From Aquipuribacter nitratireducens (lineage in GTDB: Bacteria > Actinomycetota > Actinomycetes > Actinomycetales > JBBAYJ01), in NCBI RefSeq assembly GCF_037860835.1, contig NZ_JBBEOG010000004.1, forward strand, positions 186,001-250,000: 64,000 bases of DNA. The letters run 5' to 3'. The translations under genes were made by a program, and so were the position numbers. Every line of letters starts with the position of its first letter. Position 1 is the first letter of the stretch. Under the pieces are notes generated by a model that ran no database searches, was not told the DNA's origin, and saw only the letters and a program-made list of their open reading frames with translations. Shown here in pieces: positions 45,453-53,570 of the stretch.

Positions 45453-46628
45453 GTGCTCCGCTCCATGTTCAGCTCCATCAGCGGGCTCCGTGCCCACCAG
45501 ACCATGATGGACGTCACCGGCAACAACATCGCCAACGTCAACACGACGGGCTTCAAGGGCTCGCAGACGATCTTCCAGGACACCCTCAGCCAGCTCCTGC
45601 AGGGAGCCGGCGCCCCCGACGCCAACAGCGGCGGCACCAACCCCGCCCAGGTCGGCCTCGGCACGCGCGTCGCGGGCATCTCGACGAACTTCAGCCAGGG
45701 CGCCGCCCAGACGACCGGCCGCGCGACCGACCTCATGATCAGTGGGGACGGGTTCTTCGTCGTCGACAACGGCAACGAGACGCTCTACACCCGCGCCGGC
45801 TCCTTCAGCTTCGACGCGCAGGGTCGGCTCGTCACGCCCGACGGCGCGATGGTGCAGGGCTGGGGCGCGACCGGTGGTGTCGTCGACACCAACGGCCCGC
45901 TCGGCCCCCTCACGCTCCCGATCGGCGTGCTCATGCAGCCGCAGGCGACGTCGACGGTCACGATGGGCGGCAACCTGCCGGCGGACTCCGCGGGCACGAC
46001 CCCGATCACGACCGCGCTCGAGGTGTACGACGCGCAGGGCAACGCGCGCACCGTCACGGTGCAGTTCACGAAGGTGAGCGCGACGCAGTGGACGGTCACC
46101 GCGACCGACCCGCTGAGCGGCACGACGACCGGCACGGTGACGTTCGCGGCCGACGGGACCAACCCGACACCGCCGACCATGACCGTCGGCGGGATCGCCC
46201 TCGACCTGTCGGGGATGACCGGCTACGCCGGCACGAGCACGGCCGCGGCGCTGAGCCAGGACGGCTACGCCGTCGGCACCCTCACGTCGTTCGGCGTGGG
46301 ACCGGACGGCGGGCTCGTCGGCGTGTTCTCCAACGGACGCCGCGAGGTGCTCGGCCAGCTCGCCCTCGCGACCTTCGCCAACCCCAACGGCCTGGAGAAG
46401 GCGGGCGGCTCGATGTACCGCCCGAGCGTCAACACCGGTGCCGTGCAGGTCGGCGTCCCCGGCGACGGCCGCGGCACCCTCGCCGGCGGCATGCTCGAGA
46501 TGAGCAACGTCGACCTCTCCCAGGAGTTCACCAACCTCATCATCGCCCAGCGCGGCTTCCAGGCGAACTCCCGCGTCATCACGGCCTCCGACGAGATCCT
46601 CCAGGACCTCGTCAACATGAAGCGCTGA
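45453..46628 (+). CDS. flgE: Flagellar hook protein FlgE
   Basis: 391 residues, the main hook subunit. N-terminal SSISGLRAHQTMMDVTGNNIANVNTTGFKGS in pieces is the rod/hook signature; MISGDGFFVVDNGNETLYTRAGSF is shared by FlgE and FlgG; the C-terminus EMSNVDLSQEFTNLIIAQRGFQANSRVITASDEI in pieces closes the helix bundle. GTG with AGGAGG upstream was chosen over earlier in-frame codons inside flgD. As there is no flgG in the window, some caution is needed on hook versus distal rod, but size and the neighbour flgD favour hook. A strong hairpin follows. Confidence 0.92.
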   Translation: MLRSMFSSISGLRAHQTMMDVTGNNIANVNTTGFKGSQTIFQDTLSQLLQGAGAPDANSGGTNPAQVGLGTRVAGISTNFSQGAAQTTGRATDLMISGDGFFVVDNGNETLYTRAGSFSFDAQGRLVTPDGAMVQGWGATGGVVDTNGPLGPLTLPIGVLMQPQATSTVTMGGNLPADSAGTTPITTALEVYDAQGNARTVTVQFTKVSATQWTVTATDPLSGTTTGTVTFAADGTNPTPPTMTVGGIALDLSGMTGYAGTSTAAALSQDGYAVGTLTSFGVGPDGGLVGVFSNGRREVLGQLALATFANPNGLEKAGGSMYRPSVNTGAVQVGVPGDGRGTLAGGMLEMSNVDLSQEFTNLIIAQRGFQANSRVITASDEILQDLVNMKR

Positions 46629-46648
46629 CACGCGCACCGGGGCAGGGG

Positions 46649-46684
46649 TCCCCCGGACGGACGCACGTTCGCCCGTCCGGGGGA
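46649..46684 (+). terminator. Strong hairpin after flgE
   Basis: TCCCCCGGACGG (46649-46660) and CCGTCCGGGGGA (46673-46684), a perfect 12-base stem with a 12-base loop. It separates the flgE transcript from the flbD-mot operon, whose promoter starts 17 bp downstream. Confidence 0.65.
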
Positions 46685-46700
46685 TGACCCGGTCGGCCCC

Positions 46701-46727
46701 TCACCGGCCCGGCGGCCCTGCCGATCC
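46701..46727 (+). promoter_or_regulatory. FliA/WhiG-type promoter for flbD-motA-motB-fliL
   Basis: TCAC (46701-46704), 15 bp, GCCGATCC (46720-46727), 72 bp before the flbD start and directly after the flgE terminator. Confidence 0.55.
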
Positions 46728-46799
46728 ACCCACCAGCACCACCCGGCACCACGGCCCGCCACGGACGGCGGACCGGACCACACCCCACGGACGGACATC

Positions 46800-47102
46800 G
46801 TGATCAGACTGACCAGGCTCAACGGGACCGAGTTCTCGCTCAACCCGGACCTGATCCACCGGGCGGAGGAGACCCCGGACACCGTGCTGACCCTCATCGA
46901 CGGCAGCCGGTACGTCGTCACGCAGTCCCTCTCCGAGATCGTCGACAGCGTCGTCGCCTACCGCGCGCGCGTCGTCGCCGAGGCCAACCGGCTCACCGCC
47001 GAGGGCGAGTGGGTCGCCGACGACGACGCCGACGAGCGGCGTCAGGACCAGGCCCACCACGACGGCGCGGACGTCGTCGAGCTCCGGACCAGGAGGGCCT
47101 GA
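46800..47102 (+). CDS. flbD: FlbD/SwrD family protein
   Basis: 100 residues. IRLTRLNGTEFSLNPDLIHRAEETPDTVLTLIDGSRYVVTQSLSEIVD at the start, read in parts, is the whole FlbD/SwrD domain; in Bacillus the homologue raises motor power. The last 40 residues are an added acidic and basic tail (DDDADERRQDQ). GTG start; stop overlaps the motA ATG, which supports a motor-related role. Confidence 0.9.
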   Translation: MIRLTRLNGTEFSLNPDLIHRAEETPDTVLTLIDGSRYVVTQSLSEIVDSVVAYRARVVAEANRLTAEGEWVADDDADERRQDQAHHDGADVVELRTRRA

Positions 47103-47884
47103 TGGACCCGATGACCCTCATCGGGATCGCCCTCGCGTTCGCGGCGATCTTCACCTCCGCCATCCTCGAGGGCGGCAACCCGATGGCGATGTTCTTCCTG
47201 CCGCCCATGCTCCTCGTGTTCGGTGGCGCGCTCGGCGCCGGCCTCGCCGGCAACACGCTCAAGGACGCCCCGAAGTTCGGCAAGGCCGCGATCAAGTCCC
47301 TCGCCGGGAAGGCCGTCCAGCCCGACCGGTCCCTCGGGACCGTCGTCCAGCTCGCCGAGCAGGCGCGCCGCGAGGGTCTCCTCGGGCTCGAGGAGGCCGC
47401 CGCGAAGGTCGACGACCCCTTCCTCAAGGAGGCGCTCGAGCTCGCGATCGACGGCACCGACCCCGAGGACCTCCAGGACGTCCTCATGGGCCGCATCGAG
47501 GCGAAGAAGGCCGCCGACAAGCACGGCGCGAAGTTCTTCGCCGACCTCGGCGCCTACGCGCCGACCGTCGGCATCATCGGCACCGTCCTCGGCCTCGTCC
47601 ACGTGCTGGAGAACCTCTCCGAGCCGGAGACGCTCGGGCACCTCATCGCCGCCGCGTTCCTCGCGACGCTGTGGGGCGTCCTGTCGGCCAACGTCCTGTT
47701 CCTGCCGATGGCGGCCCGCCTCAAGCGGCTCAGCGAGCTCGAGGTCGCGAGCATGGAGGTCGTCCTCGAGGGCGTCCTCGCCATCCAGGCCGGCTCCAGC
47801 CCGCGCGTCGTCGCGCGCAAGCTCGCGAGCCTGCTGCCCCCGGGGACGGCCGCGCCCGCCACCGGTGCGAAGAAGGCGGCCTGA
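47102..47884 (+). CDS. motA: Flagellar motor stator protein MotA
   Basis: 260 residues with four membrane segments (about 3-20, 30-50, 155-175, 188-205). Cytoplasmic loop between segments 2 and 3 carries the charged residues that meet FliG. YAPTVGIIGTVLGLVHVLENL and LIAAAFLATLWGVLSANVLFLP, read in pieces, are typical. The ATG overlaps the flbD stop; motB follows three bases after its stop. Whether it uses protons or sodium cannot be fixed from sequence alone; protons are the usual case here. Confidence 0.95.
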   Translation: MDPMTLIGIALAFAAIFTSAILEGGNPMAMFFLPPMLLVFGGALGAGLAGNTLKDAPKFGKAAIKSLAGKAVQPDRSLGTVVQLAEQARREGLLGLEEAAAKVDDPFLKEALELAIDGTDPEDLQDVLMGRIEAKKAADKHGAKFFADLGAYAPTVGIIGTVLGLVHVLENLSEPETLGHLIAAAFLATLWGVLSANVLFLPMAARLKRLSELEVASMEVVLEGVLAIQAGSSPRVVARKLASLLPPGTAAPATGAKKAA

Positions 47885-47887
47885 GCC

Positions 47888-48784
47888 ATGGCGAGGCGCC
47901 ACGCGAAGCACGAGGAGGAGGAGCACGAGAACCACGAACGGTGGCTCATCTCCTACGCCGACATGATCACGCTGCTCATGGTCCTGTTCGTCGTGATGTT
48001 CGCCATCAGCAACGTCGACCAGAAGAAGTTCGCCGCCCTCAGCGAGGGCCTCGCCGCCGGCTTCGGTGCGCCGCGCTACATCGTGAGCGACGGCGGGCAG
48101 GCCGTCATCGACGGCAAGGGCGCCATGATCGACCCGGTCCAGGTCTCGGTCATCGCCCCGCCCGTGCCCGTGCCGCCCGCGCAAGGGGAGACCGCGCTCG
48201 AGCAGGCCTCGCCCGCCGACGCCGCCGAGGCGCAGCAGGCGGTCGGCGACGCGCAGGCCGAGCTCGCGTCCCTCGACGAGATCGCCGCCGAGGCCCGGGA
48301 GGCGCTGGCGACCGAGGGCCTCGAGAGCCGCGCCGACTTCCGAGTGACGGAGGACGGGCTCGTCGTCGTCCTCTTCGCCGACGACGTCTTCTTCACCAGC
48401 GCGAGCGCGGAGCTGCAGCCCACCGGCGCGCGGGTCGTCGACGCCCTCGCTCCCGTCCTCGCCGACAGCGGCCGTCCCGTCGACGCCGAGGGTCACGCCA
48501 ACCACCTGCCCGTACGCAGCACGAGCGCGTACCCGTCGAACTGGGAGCTGTCCGCCGCGCGCGCCGCGTCGGTCGTCCGCCGCCTCATCGAGGTCGACGG
48601 CCTCGACGGCTCGCGGCTCACCGCCGCCGGCTACAGCGACACCCGGCCGCTGGTCCCGCCGTCGGACCCGACGTCGATCGAGGTCAACCGCCGGGTCGAC
48701 CTGCTCGTCCGCTCGACCGCCCGCCCCGAGGTGCGCGCGCTGCTCCCGCAGCTCGCCGAGGCCCGACGGACGGCGGCCGGATGA
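47888..48784 (+). CDS. motB: Flagellar motor stator protein MotB
   Basis: 298 residues. One membrane segment (about 20-40) with the ion-binding Asp25 in WLISYADMITLLMVLF. The outer part ends in an OmpA-like peptidoglycan-binding domain: GHANHLPVRSTSAYPSNWELS and RAASVVRRLIE. Together with MotA it forms the stator. An extended, acidic linker lies between (about residues 95-150). Confidence 0.95.
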   Translation: MARRHAKHEEEEHENHERWLISYADMITLLMVLFVVMFAISNVDQKKFAALSEGLAAGFGAPRYIVSDGGQAVIDGKGAMIDPVQVSVIAPPVPVPPAQGETALEQASPADAAEAQQAVGDAQAELASLDEIAAEAREALATEGLESRADFRVTEDGLVVVLFADDVFFTSASAELQPTGARVVDALAPVLADSGRPVDAEGHANHLPVRSTSAYPSNWELSAARAASVVRRLIEVDGLDGSRLTAAGYSDTRPLVPPSDPTSIEVNRRVDLLVRSTARPEVRALLPQLAEARRTAAG

Positions 48785-48873
48785 GCACCACGACCACTCC
48801 GACGACCAGCCCGACGACCAGCCCGACCTGCACCGCACACCACCACCCGGAGGACCCGACATGTCGACCGTGA
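48781..48873 (+). CDS. Possible 30-residue Thr/Pro-rich peptide between motB and fliL
   Basis: ATG overlaps the motB stop (ATGA), the frame runs for 30 codons and ends 13 bases into fliL. The product would be MSTTTTPTTSPTTSPT followed by CTAHHHPEDPTCRP. The overlap at both ends resembles a coupled gene, but the frame is short and of low complexity, so it may only be a spacer that carries ribosomes to fliL. Confidence 0.2.
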   Translation: MSTTTTPTTSPTTSPTCTAHHHPEDPTCRP

Positions 48874-49388
48874 CCGACCGCGCGCTCACCAAGGGCGCGA
48901 AGGTGCCCCAGCAGCGCGGCGCCGGCGACGGCGTCGAGGAGGCCGCTCCCAAGGGGAAGAAGAAGCTGCTCCTCGTGGTCGTCGCCGTCGTCGTGCTCCT
49001 GCTCGGCGGAGGGGCCGCCGCGTTCGTCCTCCTCGGCGGGTCCGGCGAGGCGACGGCCGAGGAGGCGGCCACCGCGGAGGAGCACGCCGAGCCCGAGCCG
49101 GGGGAGGTGCTCGCGCTCGAGCCCGTCACCATCAACCTCGCCGACGGCCACTACCTCCAGGTCGGCATCGCCCTGCAGGCGGCGCTGGAGGAGGGCGGTG
49201 GCCACGGCGAGCTCGAGGGGAGCAAGGCCCTCGACATCCTCATCGCCGACCTCACGGGCAAGGAGATGACCGAGCTGCAGGACCCGGCGAAGCGCGCGGA
49301 GGTCAAGGCCCACCTCGTCGAGGAGATCGCGCACGCGTACCACGAGGCCGTCTACGACATCTACTTCACGACGTTCGTCATGCAGTAG
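48861..49388 (+). CDS. fliL: Flagellar basal-body associated protein FliL
   Basis: 175 residues. One membrane segment (about 34-58, LLLVVVAVVVLLLGGGAAAFVLL in parts) and a periplasmic-side domain that in other bacteria surrounds the stator: EPVTINLADGHYLQVGIALQ and a C-terminal IYFTTFVMQ, both typical. Preceded by GGAGGACCCGAC as ribosome binding site. Last gene of the flbD-mot operon; the fliM promoter follows. Confidence 0.93.
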   Translation: MSTVTDRALTKGAKVPQQRGAGDGVEEAAPKGKKKLLLVVVAVVVLLLGGGAAAFVLLGGSGEATAEEAATAEEHAEPEPGEVLALEPVTINLADGHYLQVGIALQAALEEGGGHGELEGSKALDILIADLTGKEMTELQDPAKRAEVKAHLVEEIAHAYHEAVYDIYFTTFVMQ

Positions 49389-49447
49389 GCCCACCGAGCA
49401 CGAGAGCGCAGCGGGCGGGCTCCCCCGAGCGGGGTCACCCGTCAGGC

Positions 49448-49474
49448 TCAAGGACCACGGAGAGCCGCCGATAG
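49448..49474 (+). promoter_or_regulatory. FliA/WhiG-type promoter for fliM, probably leaderless
   Basis: TCAA (49448-49451), 15 bp, GCCGATAG (49467-49474): the best match in the window. The -10 part ends only seven bases before the fliM GTG, so the transcript would begin at or next to the start codon. Confidence 0.7.
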
Positions 49475-49481
49475 GTGATCC

Positions 49482-50384
49482 GTGCGGACACCTCACGCCT
49501 CGACGGCCCCCGGCCGCGGGCGCGCCGTCGGGACGCCCGAGCCCTACGACTTCCGGCGACCCACGAAGCTGTCGCGGGAGCACGCCCGTGCGCTGCAGGT
49601 GGTGTCGGAGACGTTCGCGCGGCAGTGGGGGACGCAGATGTCGTCGATCCTCCGCGACGGCGTCGTCGAGCCCGGTCCGGTGTCCCAGACGACGTACGGC
49701 AAGTGGGTGGCCGGGCTGCCCGCGCCGTCGCTGCTCGCGACGGTCGCGACCGGCGAGATCGGTGACCTCGTGCTCCACGTGCCGCAGGAGCTCGCGATGG
49801 TGTGGGTCGACCGGCTCCTCGGGGGCCGCGGCGAGGCCGAGCAGCCGTCGCGGCCCGCCACCCAGCTGGAGTCGCAGCTGCTCCGCGGGCTCCTCGACCG
49901 GGTCGTGGCGGAGCTGCCGTACGCCTTCGCGCCGCTCGGCAGCGTCACCGCCCGCGTCGGCGCGCTCGAGACCAATCCGCAGTTCGCCCAGGTCGTCGGC
50001 TCCGCCGAGGCGATGGTCGTCATCGAGTTCGTCGTCACGGTCGCCGAGGTGACAGCGACCGCGTCGCTCGCCGCGCCCTTCGACGCCCTCCAGCCGCTGC
50101 TCGACCCCGCGGGCGACGAGCGCGCCGTCGTCCGCACGAACCCGGCCGCCCAGCAGGGCCTCGCCGAGGTCCCCATGACCGTCGGGGCCCGCATGCGGGG
50201 GGTCGCCATGGCGTCCGAGGACGTCCTCGCCCTCGCCGTCGGCGACGTCGTCCGGCTCGGGCACGGCGCCGACCACCCCCTCCTCCTCGTCGCCGGCGAG
50301 CGCGCGTTCGCGCGCGCCGTGCCCGCCGACCGCCGCAACCGCCTCGCCTGCATCGTCGTCGACCCGCGGAAGGACCTCCCGTGA
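49482..50384 (+). CDS. fliM: Flagellar motor switch protein FliM
   Basis: 300 residues. C-ring protein. YDFRRPTKLSREHARALQVVSETFARQ near residues 22-48 in pieces opens the CheC-like middle domain, and LPVTVGARM-like text (VPMTVGARMRGVAMASEDVLAL) is the SpoA domain. The usual N-terminal CheY-P-binding peptide (of the LSQxEIDALL type) is absent; instead there is a short Thr/Pro/Arg-rich tail. GTG chosen for its spacing from the promoter. The stop overlaps the next GTG. Confidence 0.95.
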   Translation: MRTPHASTAPGRGRAVGTPEPYDFRRPTKLSREHARALQVVSETFARQWGTQMSSILRDGVVEPGPVSQTTYGKWVAGLPAPSLLATVATGEIGDLVLHVPQELAMVWVDRLLGGRGEAEQPSRPATQLESQLLRGLLDRVVAELPYAFAPLGSVTARVGALETNPQFAQVVGSAEAMVVIEFVVTVAEVTATASLAAPFDALQPLLDPAGDERAVVRTNPAAQQGLAEVPMTVGARMRGVAMASEDVLALAVGDVVRLGHGADHPLLLVAGERAFARAVPADRRNRLACIVVDPRKDLP

Positions 50385-51205
50385 CCAGCCTCTCCTCCTC
50401 GACACCCGGCACCGGCACGACCGCCAGCACCCACGCCGAGGCCGCCGCCGCGACCGCCGGCGCCGCCGCGTGCGCGCTGCTGCCGCTCGAGCCGGGCTCG
50501 GTGCCGGTGCCCGTCGCCGTCTCCACGGTCCCCGGGGTGCCCACGACCGCCGTGCCGGCCGACCACGTCGCCGTCACCGCCCGCTGGACCGGCGCCGGCG
50601 ACGGGCTCGTCGCGCTCCTGCTCTCCCCGGACGCGCTCCTCGCGCTGTCGGGCGGCGAGTCCCCCGACGCCGCGGCGCTCGTGCCGGCCCTCGAGGCCGC
50701 CGCCTCCGCTCTCGGGCCGTGCGTGCTGGGACCCGCGGAGACCACGAGCGCCCCCGGGCTCCTCGAGCAGCTGCTCGCCGAGGGCGCCGACGCCGCCCTC
50801 GTCCGGCTCGGTGCCGACGGCGACCCCGCGGCCACCGTCCACCTCGCCGTCGTGGCCCGCGCCACCGCGCCGACGACCGCGCACGTGCCCGGTCAGCGCA
50901 CGCCCGCCGGCGCCGGCGCCGGCGCGGCGACGCGCAGCGCGACCGGGCGCGGCATCGAGATGCTCCGCGGTGTCCACATGGAGGTCACGGCCGAGATCGG
51001 CCGCACCCGCATGACGGTCCAGGAGCTCCTCGAGCTCGCCGCCGGGTCCGTCGTCGAGCTCGACCGGCCCATCGGCAGCCCCGCCGACCTGCTCGTCAAC
51101 GGCCGCCTCTTCGCGCGCGGTGAGGTCGTCGTGGTCGACGAGGAGTTCGCCCTGCGGATCACGGAGATCGTCGAGCCCGACGACGACGTCCACCGGACCG
51201 CCTGA
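50381..51205 (+). CDS. fliN: Flagellar motor switch protein FliN/FliY
   Basis: 274 residues. The C-terminal 80 form a FliN/SpoA domain: LRGVHMEVTAEIGRTRMTVQELLELAAGSVVELDRPIG in parts and VNGRLFARGEVVVVDEEFALRITEIV. The first 190 residues resemble the extra domain of FliY without its CheC phosphatase motifs being clear. It forms the bottom of the C ring. GTG overlaps fliM. Confidence 0.92.
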   Translation: MTSLSSSTPGTGTTASTHAEAAAATAGAAACALLPLEPGSVPVPVAVSTVPGVPTTAVPADHVAVTARWTGAGDGLVALLLSPDALLALSGGESPDAAALVPALEAAASALGPCVLGPAETTSAPGLLEQLLAEGADAALVRLGADGDPAATVHLAVVARATAPTTAHVPGQRTPAGAGAGAATRSATGRGIEMLRGVHMEVTAEIGRTRMTVQELLELAAGSVVELDRPIGSPADLLVNGRLFARGEVVVVDEEFALRITEIVEPDDDVHRTA

Positions 51206-51214
51206 GGCCGACCC

Positions 51215-51643
51215 GTGGAGACCCTCGAGCTCGTGGTGCGCAGCGCCGGCGGCCTGCTGGCGGTGCTCGGCACCGTCTGGCTGCTCACGCGGGTGGCACG
51301 CGCGCGAGGCGGCGCGGGCACCCCGACCGGGCACCGGCTGCGGGTCGTCACACGCGCGTCGGTCGGGCGTCGCGCCAGCGTCGTGAGCGTCGACGCCGGG
51401 GACCGGGTCCTCGTGCTCGGCGTCACCGACGGCGCCGTCCGCCTGCTCGCCGAGCAGCCGGCGCTGCCGGTGACCGACGACCCCGCGGCCCCGGTCGAGC
51501 GCAGCACGGTCGCTCCCGGCGTGGTGGAGCCGGGCGCTGCCGTCGTGCCGTCACCGCGCTCGCCCGTCGCGGGCTCGCTGCTCGACGCGGCGACGTGGCG
51601 CAGCGTCGTGCAGGTCGCCCGCGACCGGACCGTCCGCCGGTGA
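51215..51643 (+). CDS. fliO: Flagellar biosynthetic protein FliO
   Basis: 142 residues. One N-terminal membrane segment (about 5-25, LVVRSAGGLLAVLGTVWLLT) and a short cytoplasmic domain with RASVGRRASVVSVDAGDRVLVLGVTDGAVRLL, the typical FliO/FliZ text. It helps FliP to assemble. GTG start; stop overlaps the fliP GTG. Confidence 0.88.
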   Translation: METLELVVRSAGGLLAVLGTVWLLTRVARARGGAGTPTGHRLRVVTRASVGRRASVVSVDAGDRVLVLGVTDGAVRLLAEQPALPVTDDPAAPVERSTVAPGVVEPGAAVVPSPRSPVAGSLLDAATWRSVVQVARDRTVRR

Positions 51644-52503
51644 GCGCGGCCCGTGCAGGACGCCCGTCGCGCGTCCTGCTGCTCCTCGTCGCGCTCGGCG
51701 TGCTCCTCGGCGCGCTCGGTCTCGGCGCCGTGCTCGCGGACGGGGCCGCCGCCGCCACGCCCGCGCCGGTCGCCACCCCCACGGCTCCCGCGGAGCCGAG
51801 CGCACCCGCCGCGCCCGCGGGGCCGTCGGAGGGCGGGACGGTGTCCCTGGAGGTCAACGGCCCTGACGGCACACCGGCGTCCGCGCTCGTCCTCATCCTC
51901 GTCATCACCGGTCTGTCGGTGGCGCCGGGCCTGCTCCTCATGACGACGGCGTTCACGAAGATCGCTGTGGTCCTCGCGCTCACGCGCAACGCCATCGGGC
52001 TGCAGATGACCCCGCCGAACCAGGTCCTCATCGGGCTCGCGCTGTTCCTCACGCTCTTCGTCATGGCGCCGACGGTGAGCACGATCAACGACACGGCCGT
52101 GCAGCCCTACCTCGCGGGCGACCTGCCGGTCGGGGAGGCCTTCACCGTCGGGCTCGGGCCGCTGCGGGAGTTCATGCTCGGGAGCACGCGACCGGAGGAG
52201 CTCGCGCTCATCACGCGCGCGGCGGGCCAGGAGCTGCCCGCCGACGCCGAGTCGGTGCCGATCACGACGCTCATCCCGGCGTTCGTCCTCAGCGAGCTCC
52301 GCTCGGCGTTCATCATCGGCTTCGTCATCTTCGTGCCGTTCCTCGTCATCGACCTCGTCGTGTCGAGCGCGCTCATGAGCGTCGGCATGATGATGCTCCC
52401 GCCGGTCATCATCAGCCTGCCGTTCAAGATCCTCCTCTTCGTCCTCGTCGACGGCTGGGGCCTCGTGGTCCGTGCCCTCGTCGGCTCCTACGGCGGGGGG
52501 TGA
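51640..52503 (+). CDS. fliP: Flagellar export gate protein FliP
   Basis: 287 residues with a signal-like first segment (about 10-30) and four membrane segments. Very typical: FTKIAVVLALTRNAIGLQMTPPNQVLIGLALFLTLFVM in parts, and IPAFVLSELRSAFIIGFVIFVPFLVIDLVVSSALMSVGMMMLPP near 210-252 in parts. Core of the type III export gate with FliQ and FliR. GTG overlaps fliO. Confidence 0.97.
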   Translation: MSAARAGRPSRVLLLLVALGVLLGALGLGAVLADGAAAATPAPVATPTAPAEPSAPAAPAGPSEGGTVSLEVNGPDGTPASALVLILVITGLSVAPGLLLMTTAFTKIAVVLALTRNAIGLQMTPPNQVLIGLALFLTLFVMAPTVSTINDTAVQPYLAGDLPVGEAFTVGLGPLREFMLGSTRPEELALITRAAGQELPADAESVPITTLIPAFVLSELRSAFIIGFVIFVPFLVIDLVVSSALMSVGMMMLPPVIISLPFKILLFVLVDGWGLVVRALVGSYGGG

Positions 52504-52507
52504 CGCG

Positions 52508-52783
52508 GTGACCGACGCCACCGTCGTCGAGATCGCCCTCGCCGCGCTCTGGCTCGGGGCGAAGCTCGCCGCCCCCGTCCTCGTCGCCTCCCTCGTGGTC
52601 GGCTTCGTCGTCTCCCTGTTCCAGTCGGTCACGCAGATGCAGGACCCGTCGCTGGCGTTCGTGCCGAAGCTCGTCGCCGTCGGGATCTGCCTCCTCGTCT
52701 TCGGCAGCTGGATGATCACGGAGGCGACGCTGTTCACGGAGGAGCTGTACGGGCGCATCCCGGACCTCGTCCGGGGCGGCTGA
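52508..52783 (+). CDS. fliQ: Flagellar export gate protein FliQ
   Basis: 91 residues, two membrane segments (about 14-38 and 53-72). PVLVASLVVGFVVSLFQSVTQMQDPSLAFVPKLVAVGI, read in parts, is the family signature. GTG four bases after the fliP stop. Confidence 0.96.
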   Translation: MTDATVVEIALAALWLGAKLAAPVLVASLVVGFVVSLFQSVTQMQDPSLAFVPKLVAVGICLLVFGSWMITEATLFTEELYGRIPDLVRGG

Positions 52784-52803
52784 GCCGGTCGGGTGCACGG
52801 CTG

Positions 52804-53565
52804 ATGGTCGTCGACGTCCCCTCCGAGACCCTCGCGGCGCTGCTGCTCGGCATGCTGCGCGTCGTCGGGTGGCTCGTCGTCGCGCCGCCGTTCTCCGGTC
52901 GCGCGGTCCCGGCGCCCCTCAAGGCGCTGCTCGCGGTCGGGCTCACCCTGCCGGTGCTGCCCGCCGTCCGGGCGGACCTGCCCCCGCTCGAGCCCGGTCC
53001 CTTCGCCGCGGCCGCCGTCGTGCAGCTGCTCACCGGGCTCGGGCTCGGCTTCGTCGCCTTCCTGCTGTTCCAGGCGTTCCGCACCGCCGGCGACCTCGTC
53101 GACAACCTCGGCGGCTTCGCCCTCGCCACCGCGTTCGACCCGACGAACCAGACCCAGGCCTCGGTCATCGGCCGGTTCCAGGGGATGCTCGCCGGGGCGC
53201 TGCTCCTCGTCACCGACGGCTGGCTCGTCGTGTGGCACGGCTTCTTCCGCAGCTGGGAGGTGCTGCCCGTCGACGCCGCGTTCGACGCGCGCGCGTTCGC
53301 CGTCGCCGCGACCGACGGGCTCGGGCAGATGCTGCTCCTCGGGGTGCAGATCGCCGCGCCGATGCTCGCGGTCCTCTTCGTCGCCGACGTCGGCCTCGGC
53401 CTCGCGACCCGCATCGCCCCGCAGCTCAACGCCTTCGCCACGGCCTTCCCCGTCAAGATCCTCCTCACGCTCACCCTCGTCGGGTACACGTTCGTCGCGA
53501 TGCCGGGCGCCGTCACGAGCACCGCGGACACCATCGGCGCCACGCTCCTGCAGGTCGCGGGGTAG
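52804..53565 (+). CDS. fliR: Flagellar export gate protein FliR
   Basis: 253 residues, about six membrane segments. Typical pieces are LLGMLRVVGWLVVAPPFSGRAVPAPLKALLAVGLTL in parts, GLGFVAFLLFQAFRTAGDLVDNLGGF near 80-105, and LNAFATAFPVKILLTLTLV near 214. ATG start. FliR joins FliP and FliQ in the gate. flhB follows five bases after its stop. Confidence 0.96.
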   Translation: MVVDVPSETLAALLLGMLRVVGWLVVAPPFSGRAVPAPLKALLAVGLTLPVLPAVRADLPPLEPGPFAAAAVVQLLTGLGLGFVAFLLFQAFRTAGDLVDNLGGFALATAFDPTNQTQASVIGRFQGMLAGALLLVTDGWLVVWHGFFRSWEVLPVDAAFDARAFAVAATDGLGQMLLLGVQIAAPMLAVLFVADVGLGLATRIAPQLNAFATAFPVKILLTLTLVGYTFVAMPGAVTSTADTIGATLLQVAG

Positions 53566-53570
53566 CGGGG

